NCBI GenBank assembly: GCA_902766525.1 | Contig: CACXDX010000197.1 | Location: forward strand, 1-9,215 | Direction of reading: 5' to 3' | Origin: an uncultured Bacillota bacterium | GTDB lineage: Bacteria > Bacillota > Dehalobacteriia > UBA7702 | DNA: 9,215 bases | In this document: piece by piece, positions 1-6,068 of the stretch | Numbering within the stretch: the stretch's first letter is position 1 | Layout: the number at the start of each line of letters is the position of its first letter | Made by a program: the position numbers and the translations under genes | Notes under the pieces: model-generated | What the model was told of the DNA's origin: nothing | Database searches by the model: none | Seen by the model: only the letters and a program-made list of their open reading frames with translations

Positions 1-195
1 AACGCGTTCGGAATTGCCGCCGTGATAGCCCCAGGCAGTATCAAAATAGTTGATGCCGTGATCAAAAGCGTAAGCCACCATTTCTGCGGTGGTTTTTTCG
101 TCGATGGTGTTGGCGTCTTCGTTGAGCACGGGCAGACGCATGGCGCCGAAACCGAGTGCGGAGAGTTTTTCTCCCCGGAAATTTTTATAGATCAT
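1..195 (-). CDS. Aldo/keto reductase, N-terminal part (cut by window edge)
   Basis: The first 65 residues of an aldo/keto reductase, a (beta/alpha)8 NAD(P)H-dependent oxidoreductase. Visible are the N-terminal strand GFGAMRLP (residues 15-22) and the family signature GINYFDTAWGYHGGNSE (about 47-63). D52 and Y57 match the Asp and catalytic Tyr of the family tetrad; the Lys and His lie beyond the edge. The style resembles the oxidoreductases of anaerobes that often carry a C-terminal ferredoxin-like domain, which cannot be checked here. ATG at 195-193 is preceded by GAAAGGAG six bases upstream. The gene has its own promoter just after the terminator of the upstream operon, so it is probably expressed independently. 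The substrate is unknown. The family call is firm; the rest of the gene is outside the window. Confidence 0.92.
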   Translation of the reverse strand, partial: MIYKNFRGEKLSALGFGAMRLPVLNEDANTIDEKTTAEMVAYAFDHGINYFDTAWGYHGGNSERV

Positions 196-245
196 AAAAG
201 TACTCCTTTCAAAGAAAAGATCATTTTTTTGATTGGCTTATAATC

Positions 246-274
246 ATTATAAAGTGGATTACTCCTTTTTTCAA
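246..274 (-). promoter_or_regulatory. Promoter of the aldo/keto reductase gene
   Basis: On the minus strand TTGAAA (274-269), a 17-base spacer and TATAAT (251-246) form a near-consensus sigma-A-type promoter. The predicted start near 239 gives a leader of about 44 nt with a good AAAGGAG before the ATG. The -35 box lies one base beyond the T-run of the preceding terminator. Confidence 0.75.
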
Positions 275-306
275 GAAAAAGTCGCCTTCGTTGATGAAGA
301 CGACTT
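275..306 (-). terminator. Intrinsic terminator of the T-box operon
   Basis: Six bases after the stop codon at 312, the minus strand forms an 11-bp hairpin (arms 279-289 and 296-306, six-base loop) followed by TTTTTC. One pair (285/300) is a U.G wobble on the minus-strand RNA but would be a C/A mismatch on the plus strand, so the hairpin was maintained for minus-strand transcripts. Confidence 0.88.
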
Positions 307-311
307 GTTCA

Positions 312-2795
312 TTATTCTTCAAGTCCCAGTTCTTTGGCGGCGTTTTCACGCATTTTGAATTTCTGGATCTTGCCGGCGGCGTTCATCGGGAAGCTGTTGA
401 CAAAGCGAATATAGCGGGGCACTTTATGCCTGGCCATGGAGGCCATGATGTAATCGTGCATTTCTTCTTCACTCATGGTCTGTCCTTCTTTTAAGATGAT
501 ACAGGCCATGATTTCTTCACCGTATTTTTTGTCGGGAACGCCGATGACCTGAACGTCGCTGACTTTTTCGTGGGTGTAGATGAATTCTTCGATTTCTTTG
601 GGATAGATGTTTTCACCGCCGCGGATGATCATATCCTTTAATCGGCCGGTGATCTTAAAGGTGCCGTCGTCGGCGCGGCAGGCCAGGTCTCCGGAATGGA
701 GCCAGCCGTCTTCGTCGATGGTTTCCCTGGTGGCTCTGGGCATTTTGTAGTAGCCTTTCATGATGTTGTAGCCCCTGGAACAGAATTCACCGTTAACGCC
801 GTTGGGTACTTCTTCGCCGGTATCCGGATCGATGACCTTACATTCCACATGGGGGAAAGCGTAGCCGACGGTCTCCGTTCTCAGTTCAAGGCTGTCGGTC
901 CACGTAGACATGGTACTGCCCGGAGAGGATTCGGTCTGGCCGTAAACGCTGACGATCCCGGTCATATTCATTTCATTGGGATCGGCGGCGCGGCGCATCA
1001 GTTCCGGCGGACAACCGCTGCCGGCCATGATGCCGGTGCGCATATGGGAAAAATCGGTCTTGCGGTAATCGGGATGGTTGAACATGGCGATGAACATCGT
1101 CGGCACCCCGTGGAAGCAGGTGATTTTTTCCTGATTGATACAGGCGAGAGAGGTTTTTGCCGAAAAATAGGGGATCGGCGAAAGGGTCGTGCCGTGGGTC
1201 ATGGAGGCGGTCATTGCCAGTACCATGCCAAAGCAGTGGAACATCGGCACCTGGATCATCATGCGGTCTGCGGTGGAAAGTCCCATGCGGTCCCCGATGC
1301 ACTTCCCGTCATTGACCACGTTGTAGTGGGTCAGCATCACACCTTTCGGGAAACCTGTCGTGCCGGAAGTATACTGCATATTGCAGACGTCGCCGCCGCG
1401 AACATTCGCGGCCAGGCGGCGGACCTCCTCAATGGGGACCATATCCGCTCTTTTCATGGCCTGTTCCAGAGTGAGACAGCCGGGCATGGAAAAACCGGTG
1501 GTGATGACGTTGCGCAGGAAGGGCAGCTTTTTGCTGCGGAGCGGCTGACCCGCTTTGGTGTCCTTCAATTCGGGGCAGAGCTCGTTGATGATGGCGGCAT
1601 AATCGGAATCGAGGGCCGATTCGATCATGACGAGGGTATGGGTATCGGATTGTTTAAGCAGATATTCGGCTTCGTGGATTTTGTAGGCGGTATTGACCGT
1701 CACCAGGATCGCGCCGATTTTTGTCGTCGCCCAAAAAGTGAGATACCAGGCCGGGACATTTGTGGCCCAGATCGCCACTTTGGAACCGGGCGTTACCCCC
1801 ATGGAAATCAGCGCGCGGGCAAAAGTATCGACATCGTCTCTGAATTCCTTATAGGTGCGGGTGTAATCCAGCGTCGTATAGCGGAAGGCGTACTGATCCG
1901 GGAATTCCTCGACCATGCGGTCGAGGACCTGAGGGAAGGTCTCCTCAATGAGGTCTTCCTTGGGCCAGACGTATTCTCCGCTGCGATCGTGATTATAGTA
2001 GAGATGATGCCGTTTGCTGCGGGTATCGTCAAACCGTTCCATATAGGTGATGAAATGAGCAAAGATCACTTCGGCGTCGTCGATTTCATGGAGCCACTCT
2101 TTTTTCCATTCCACGGAAATGAATTCATCGTAGTTGATGGAGGAAAGAGCGTCCATAAATTCCTGTATCGGCAAAGTGCCCTCGCCGATGATGCGGAATG
2201 TGCCGTCGTCGGCGGAATCACGGAGATGAACATGGCGCACGTAAGCGCCGAGATTTTTAATGGTTTGGTCGGGTGTTTCCCCGGCTTCACGGTAGGGATG
2301 ATGAACGCTCCAAAGGGCGGCCAGCTCGTCCCTGGCAAAATAATTCATCAAATCTCTGAGACGGCTCGTATCGGCAAATACGTCACAGGTTTTGACGAGG
2401 ATCTTTACTCGCTTCTCCGCGGCGACATCCAGGAGCTCTCTTAAAACGCGGATGATGCGCTTTTTGTCGTCTTTGCGGGCACGGACGGAGATATAGGGTA
2501 CGCCGAGATTGGCGGCGCAGTCCAGCATCGCTTTGATCTTTTCGACTTCACTGTCGTCGGGATCGGAAAGATCCAGAGAACTGTCCATACAGGGGATGGA
2601 CAATTTTTTATTGCGCAGTTCTCTGGCCGTGACGGCGCTGCGGTATTTATGAAAGGGCCCGCCCTTGTCGGTGAGTGCATGATATTTACCTATATTATAG
2701 ACTTCAATGCCCTGAAACCCGAGGATATCGGCTGTGTTGATCATTTCATCCCAGGTGAGATATTTCCAGCCACGGACGGAAAAGGAAAGCTTCAT
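312..2795 (-). CDS. Fusion: sugar-phosphate-isomerase-like TIM barrel + acyl-CoA synthetase
   Basis: An 827-residue two-domain protein. Residues 1 to about 255 look like an AP-endonuclease-2/xylose-isomerase-like TIM barrel: GIEVYN (29-34), SVHHPYRE (163-170), HVHLRD (188-193), GEGTLP (204-209) and ISVEW (226-230), so putative metal ligands such as H188 and E229 are present. Residues about 280-827 are a complete ANL-family acyl-CoA synthetase: P-loop YTSGTTGFPKG (475-485), YGQTE (618-622), SGD (701-703), GRLKD (717-721), GGENIYP (726-732) and catalytic Lys K809 in AGKIQ. It should adenylate a carboxylate and transfer it to CoA; the substrate is unknown. The ORF is continuous, with no frameshift or internal start signal at the junction, so I read it as a real fusion. 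It starts three bases after the upstream stop, using GAGGAGGA inside that gene. It is cytoplasmic, with no signal peptide. Domain calls are strong; the joint function is open. Confidence 0.9.
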   Translation of the reverse strand: MKLSFSVRGWKYLTWDEMINTADILGFQGIEVYNIGKYHALTDKGGPFHKYRSAVTARELRNKKLSIPCMDSSLDLSDPDDSEVEKIKAMLDCAANLGVPYISVRARKDDKKRIIRVLRELLDVAAEKRVKILVKTCDVFADTSRLRDLMNYFARDELAALWSVHHPYREAGETPDQTIKNLGAYVRHVHLRDSADDGTFRIIGEGTLPIQEFMDALSSINYDEFISVEWKKEWLHEIDDAEVIFAHFITYMERFDDTRSKRHHLYYNHDRSGEYVWPKEDLIEETFPQVLDRMVEEFPDQYAFRYTTLDYTRTYKEFRDDVDTFARALISMGVTPGSKVAIWATNVPAWYLTFWATTKIGAILVTVNTAYKIHEAEYLLKQSDTHTLVMIESALDSDYAAIINELCPELKDTKAGQPLRSKKLPFLRNVITTGFSMPGCLTLEQAMKRADMVPIEEVRRLAANVRGGDVCNMQYTSGTTGFPKGVMLTHYNVVNDGKCIGDRMGLSTADRMMIQVPMFHCFGMVLAMTASMTHGTTLSPIPYFSAKTSLACINQEKITCFHGVPTMFIAMFNHPDYRKTDFSHMRTGIMAGSGCPPELMRRAADPNEMNMTGIVSVYGQTESSPGSTMSTWTDSLELRTETVGYAFPHVECKVIDPDTGEEVPNGVNGEFCSRGYNIMKGYYKMPRATRETIDEDGWLHSGDLACRADDGTFKITGRLKDMIIRGGENIYPKEIEEFIYTHEKVSDVQVIGVPDKKYGEEIMACIILKEGQTMSEEEMHDYIMASMARHKVPRYIRFVNSFPMNAAGKIQKFKMRENAAKELGLEE

Positions 2796-2798
2796 GGC

Positions 2799-4214
2799 TC
2801 AGTCCTCCTCATAAACGATTTTGTTTAAGGCGTTGACATAGGCGCGGATACTGCTGCCGATGATGTCCGTTGAGATGCCGCGGCCGGAGAAGATTTTCCC
2901 TTCGTCGCGGAGTTTGACAATGGTTTCACCCATGGCTTCTCTTCCTTCGGTGACAGCCTGGATCTGAAATTCATCGAGTTCGTAATGGTGCCCGGTGATC
3001 TGTTCGATGGCGAGGAAAGCGGCGTCGATGGGGCCGTCTCCGGTCGAAATGCCTTCCATGAGCGTATCGTTTTTCCATAGCTTGATGTGAGCGGTGGCGG
3101 TGATGATGTTGCCGCTGTTCAAAACGTAGCTTTCCACCCGATAGGTCGGCGGCACCTGCATGGCGACGGTGGCAACGATGGTGTCGAGTTCCTTGGAACT
3201 GACGCTTTCTTTTTTCACGGCGATGCGCAGGAAGGCGTCGTAAACGGTGGCGCTGTCTTCTTCGGAAAGATCATAGCCGAGTTTCTTCACGGCCGCGAGC
3301 ACGGTTGCCATGTCGTCTCTGCTGTTTAAGGCAACGATCTTGGGTTCGTCTTCGCCGGCGCCGTTGTCGAAGGGAGATTTTTTACTGCGGAAGGTATGGC
3401 AGATAAATTCGATTTTTTCCACCGCGCGATGAAGCTCTGTGTGGCGGACACTGCAGGTCGCGGTCAATGCTTCCGCTTTGGCGCCGAGAATGTCGACAAC
3501 GTTTTTCAGAGAAGCGGTGTGATCTCCGCAGGCCGCTGCTTTGATTTCGCTGACGCCGTTTTCGACGGCGGCGATCATGCAGGCGTCGGCCATGGCCAGA
3601 TTGTTGTCGCAGAAGAGACCGAGAGAAACATTTTTCAATGAAGGAGCCCCCGCTTCGATTTCTTTGATGAAGCTGACGCATTCGTCGGGGAGGAAGCATC
3701 CGGCGGTATCGCAAAGGGTTATCGTCGTCGCTCCGGCATCGATGGCGGCTTCAACGGCTTTCACCACAAAATCTTTTTCGGCTCTGGTGGCGTCGGCGGC
3801 GATGAATTCCACGTCGTTCGTATATTTTTTGCAGGCGGCGACCAGTTTTTCGATGATTTTCAGTATTTTTTCGGGTTTTTTGTGGCAAAGATATTCCATT
3901 TGAACGGGGCTGACCGGCGTCACAACCTGAAGGCGGAAGGCCTTGGCCTCCTCTAATGCTGCGGCGGCGGTCGTTACCGATTCAACATCCATGCCGACGG
4001 GCACGGCAATAATACTGTTTTTTACGGTTGCGGCCAGCGATTTTAAAAGCAGGCTGTCGGTCTCCTTGTTTTCAATGGCATCCAGTTCAATGACGTTGAC
4101 GTTCAATTGATCCAGGATGCGGCCGAGATCGATTTTTTCTTTAAAGCTCAATTCAAAATCTTTGGCTCTGCCGGAGCGCTTCATGGTGACGTCGCTGATG
4201 GAAATGGCGTTCAT
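2799..4214 (-). CDS. 2-isopropylmalate-synthase-like protein, active site degenerate
   Basis: A 471-residue LeuA homologue: an N-terminal DRE-TIM barrel (about 1-280), a linker subdomain, and a C-terminal LeuA allosteric domain (about 355-467). The barrel backbone is recognisable (DATRAEKDF at 141-149, CDTAG at 168-172), but key residues are not. The usual DTTLRDGEQ reads DVTMKRSGR (8-16); the HxHND metal motif reads FCDNN (201-205); the GERAGN segment reads GDHTAS (230-235); the SGIH catalytic segment reads NGAGED (284-289). By contrast, the regulatory domain keeps TGDGPIDAAF (391-400), VTEGREAMGE (421-430) and GRGISTDI (444-451), the region that binds leucine in true LeuA. It is therefore probably not a normal 2-isopropylmalate synthase; a leucine-responsive partner or a changed activity is more likely (inference). 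It is the first gene after the T-box. ATG 4214 has AAAGGAG about 11 bases upstream, slightly far but the best start. Its end is coupled to the next gene. Confidence 0.85.
   Translation of the reverse strand: MNAISISDVTMKRSGRAKDFELSFKEKIDLGRILDQLNVNVIELDAIENKETDSLLLKSLAATVKNSIIAVPVGMDVESVTTAAAALEEAKAFRLQVVTPVSPVQMEYLCHKKPEKILKIIEKLVAACKKYTNDVEFIAADATRAEKDFVVKAVEAAIDAGATTITLCDTAGCFLPDECVSFIKEIEAGAPSLKNVSLGLFCDNNLAMADACMIAAVENGVSEIKAAACGDHTASLKNVVDILGAKAEALTATCSVRHTELHRAVEKIEFICHTFRSKKSPFDNGAGEDEPKIVALNSRDDMATVLAAVKKLGYDLSEEDSATVYDAFLRIAVKKESVSSKELDTIVATVAMQVPPTYRVESYVLNSGNIITATAHIKLWKNDTLMEGISTGDGPIDAAFLAIEQITGHHYELDEFQIQAVTEGREAMGETIVKLRDEGKIFSGRGISTDIIGSSIRAYVNALNKIVYEED
2803..2810 (-). promoter_or_regulatory. 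Ribosome binding site inside the preceding gene (translational coupling)
   Basis: The last sense codons of the LeuA-like gene (GAG GAG GAC, then TGA) supply the Shine-Dalgarno GAGGAGGA for the fusion gene, whose ATG lies three bases after the stop. The arrangement fixes ATG 2795 as the start and suggests coupled translation of the two proteins. Confidence 0.85.
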
Positions 4215-4268
4215 GATGGATTTCTCTCCTTTGCGGATTTATATGGATAAATAAAAATAATTGGTAAT

Positions 4269-4304
4269 AAAAAAACCCTGAAACGTATGATCGACGTTTC
4301 AGGG
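4269..4304 (-). terminator. T-box-controlled terminator
   Basis: The minus strand has a perfect 10-bp hairpin CCCTGAAACG/CGTTTCAGGG (arms 4295-4304 and 4276-4285, nine-base loop) followed by seven T. Its 5' arm begins with the CCCT that can instead pair with AGGG of the T-box motif, giving the mutually exclusive antiterminator. Confidence 0.95.
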
Positions 4305-4315
4305 ACGAATATACT

Positions 4316-4329
4316 CGCGGTACCACCCT
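4316..4329 (-). promoter_or_regulatory. T-box motif (antiterminator 5' strand)
   Basis: AGGGTGGTACCGCG on the minus strand is an exact match to the conserved T-box element. The internal TGGT is the bulge that pairs with the free NCCA end of uncharged tRNA. Confidence 0.96.
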
Positions 4330-4452
4330 GCTTATCCCGTTTCTCACGAAGTGGGATCACTCTCGAACTCAAACAAGTTCAAAGCCTGTAACGGGGCGTC
4401 CGTGCTTTGTTACTTGCGGATGATCCGCCGTTCTCAAAGCCTACTCGGGAAG

Positions 4453-4457
4453 GAGAC
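4453..4457 (-). promoter_or_regulatory. Candidate specifier region of the T-box (CUC or GUC)
   Basis: After the inner Stem I arm GGGAA, the unpaired stretch ACAGTCTCC contains overlapping codons CTC (Leu, 4455-4453) and GTC (Val, 4457-4455); ACA (Thr) is also present. CUC is the usual Leu specifier in Firmicutes and would fit the LeuA-like gene, but my hand-drawn fold does not place the specifier precisely. Confidence 0.35.
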
Positions 4458-4558
4458 TGTTTCCCAACGCTGCTTACCGTCTTGCACCGACCGACGGCTC
4501 TCTGAAAAGGATCTGCCGGGAACATAATTCCGTCAAAGTATTTAAAGATATTGGAGTA

Positions 4559-4587
4559 ATAATAGCATAAGAAAAAAATATTGTCAA
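4559..4587 (-). promoter_or_regulatory. Promoter of the T-box operon
   Basis: Minus-strand TTGACA (4587-4582), a 17-base spacer and TATTAT (4564-4559) form a textbook sigma-A-type promoter. The A/T tract just upstream (about 4588-4609, AAAAAATTTTTTT then AATTATTTA) could act as an UP element. Transcription would start near 4552, giving the T-box leader. Confidence 0.88.
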
Positions 4588-4618
4588 TAAATAATTAAAA
4601 AAATTTTTTCGGTTTTCT

Positions 4619-5179
4619 TTAATTGCCGAAAGAATCATTGCAGAGAATCTCGATGCGTTTATCGATTTCATCGAGAGCTTGTTTTCTCTGTTCTTTCGTT
4701 TCGGCGCAGGCCAACGACTCATAAAGAGCCTTTCGTTCCTTGCGGATGGCTTTCAATCCCGCGAGCGTATAGGAAAAGCCCATGTAGCTCATGGCGAAAC
4801 GGTCGGCGGCAAGATCGGCTTCGGAAGGTTCTCCGTTTTTGTTCTTTTCTTCCTCCTCATCCTTGTCTTTGATCAGATCCAGATTATGGATGTGGCCGAT
4901 TTCACGATACAGCTTGAAGAATGACGTGGCATCTCTGCGTTGGAGTTTCTTCAGAAATTCATCGCTGAAGATGATTTTGTATTGAGGCAGCTCCAACGGT
5001 TTCGTTGGCAACAGCGTGACAAAAACTTCATTCATCTCGTATTTTGCCACAAGATGATCATCGACGATCAGTTCACAGCGAAAGGTCTTTTCCGGCGCGG
5101 TGACTTCTCCGACGATGGATTTTTGAGGCACGGCGGCTTCAGAGGTAAGAGCGATCTGATAATTGCCTTCATTTTTCAT
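4619..5179 (-). CDS. Uncharacterised 186-aa protein with degenerate HExxH-like (zincin) motif
   Basis: I do not recognise a named family. Residues 89-98 read KLYREIGHIH, strongly reminiscent of the HEIGH helix of ImmA/IrrE-type zincin metallopeptidases, but the first His is Arg (R92-E93-I94-G95-H96). A following EADLAADRFAMSYMG (120-134) resembles the helix that supplies the third, glutamate ligand in those enzymes. An acidic, lysine-rich insert (about 103-118) separates the two. The C-terminus (about 145-178) is charged and likely helical. No signal peptide or membrane segment is seen, so it should be cytoplasmic. ATG 5179 follows AAAGGAAG by six bases. It is 27 nt after the cysteine-hydrolase gene, probably the last gene of that operon; no GC-rich terminator follows. 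It may be an inactive protease-fold binding protein (inference). Confidence 0.75.
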   Translation of the reverse strand: MKNEGNYQIALTSEAAVPQKSIVGEVTAPEKTFRCELIVDDHLVAKYEMNEVFVTLLPTKPLELPQYKIIFSDEFLKKLQRRDATSFFKLYREIGHIHNLDLIKDKDEEEEKNKNGEPSEADLAADRFAMSYMGFSYTLAGLKAIRKERKALYESLACAETKEQRKQALDEIDKRIEILCNDSFGN

Positions 5180-5206
5180 GATGGGCTTCCTTTCTTTTAT
5201 GGATTC

Positions 5207-6052
5207 TTAAGGGAATTTTGACGGGTCAAAACCGCGGTATTGAATGATTTCAAAAGCTCCGCTTTTCAAAAGAGATCGAGGTGTCGCGGGAAAGTCGCGG
5301 CTTGATACCGTTATCCCGAACTGGGCGTAGGGTGCGGCGATAAGATGAGCACATTGTGTTTCTCCGCTCTTCTCTCCGTGGCCGAATGCTCCCGCGAGAA
5401 GGCTGTAGGCAGCGTCGTCATAATTCTTTTCGGCGTAAGATGCGACGGCAGATCCCAGTTCCTCGGCGCGCATCCCTGTTTTTTCCGCAATATCTTCCCG
5501 GATTCTTAATTGAATAAAGGAGGGGTACATCCCCCAGTTTTTCGCTTCTACCGTCTGGGCCGGCTCGCCGATGGCAACGGCCTCCAAAAGTGTGTCCTCA
5601 TCGAGGACGAGAGCGCTGTGGCCGTGACGGTAGAAAAGCGTGTGTGTACTTTTGGTCAGGAGCACGTCTCCGGGGCGCAGATCGTAAAAGACGGCGGTAT
5701 TTTTTTTATCGATGATTTTTTCGCTTTTGGTGAGCAGTGACAGGATATGACAATCATAGTCGGGAATATCGTAAAATTTTTTCTGTTCGGAAAGGATCAG
5801 CTCTTTTTTGTCCTGCCGCTGCCATATGATGTCGATGCAGCTCTGACCGAGGCCGGTCTCGTAAAAGAGCAGTTTATAATCATCATCGTTCAATTTTTCT
5901 TTTCGGAGTACGCCGCTGAGGTCGGCAGGCGGGCTTTTGATGATGTCAACGGCCTGCCGTTCGTTGAGAAAGAGCAGCAAAGAGAAGAGGACGGCAGCGA
6001 TTATCCCGAGAAAAAGGATATGACGTATGAGCCGAAATGTCCGATATTTCAT
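5207..6052 (-). CDS. Membrane-anchored permuted NlpC/P60 (YiiX-like) cysteine hydrolase
   Basis: 281 residues. A basic N-terminus (KYRTFRLIRH) and one hydrophobic segment at about 12-29 suggest a signal anchor with the rest outside the membrane. The catalytic part starts at LRPGDVLLTK (125-134), the typical opening of the permuted papain-like NlpC/P60 group (YiiX/YebB, Peptidase_C92). Next come RHGHSALVLDEDTLLEAV (142-159) with the probable catalytic His H145, and TQCAHLIAAPY (232-242) with the probable nucleophile C234. The His-before-Cys order marks the circular permutation. Residues about 31-115 are an extra, unassigned segment. The family hydrolyses amide or thioester bonds in cell-wall or lipid-linked substrates; the target here is unknown. 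ATG 6052 has AAGAAGG upstream, 16 nt after the decarboxylase stop, so it is likely co-transcribed. A role in processing the SCIFF peptide is conceivable but unsupported beyond proximity. Confidence 0.85.
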   Translation of the reverse strand: MKYRTFRLIRHILFLGIIAAVLFSLLLFLNERQAVDIIKSPPADLSGVLRKEKLNDDDYKLLFYETGLGQSCIDIIWQRQDKKELILSEQKKFYDIPDYDCHILSLLTKSEKIIDKKNTAVFYDLRPGDVLLTKSTHTLFYRHGHSALVLDEDTLLEAVAIGEPAQTVEAKNWGMYPSFIQLRIREDIAEKTGMRAEELGSAVASYAEKNYDDAAYSLLAGAFGHGEKSGETQCAHLIAAPYAQFGITVSSRDFPATPRSLLKSGAFEIIQYRGFDPSKFP

Positions 6053-6068
6053 GGATCGACCTTCTTTT

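Larger units (their letters stand above)
4269..4552 (-). ncRNA. T-box riboswitch leader
   Basis: An untranslated leader of about 280 nt upstream of the LeuA-like gene. It holds the hallmark T-box sequence AGGGTGGTACCGCG (4329-4316) followed by a terminator. Upstream, the Stem I apex shows AGAGAG then CCGTC...GACGG (minus strand, around 4502-4475), as in tRNA-sensing leaders. Possible Stem I pairings are TACT/AGTA, GGAA/TTCC and GTTCCC/GGGAA. A small hairpin GAACT...AGTTC (4380-4365) and ATCCC...GGGAT precede the T-box. The UGGU of the T-box predicts a tRNA with discriminator A. T-boxes raise downstream expression when the cognate tRNA is uncharged. The specifier is discussed separately; leucine is plausible but unproven. 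Confidence 0.95.

Noticed and set aside
696..2444. Long open frame on the plus strand opposite the fusion gene (582 codons)
   Set aside because: Antisense shadow: His/Gly/Asp-rich translation with no domain, opposite strong acyl-CoA synthetase motifs.
4153..4347. Small minus-strand frame (64 codons) overlapping the T-box and the start of the LeuA-like gene
   Set aside because: It runs through the T-box terminator and out of frame into a real gene; no ribosome binding site and no recognisable protein.
4595..4610. AAAAAATTTTTTT after the 4619-5179 gene as a terminator
   Set aside because: It is a short A/T palindrome without a GC stem or loop; it fits better as an UP-like A/T tract upstream of the T-box promoter.
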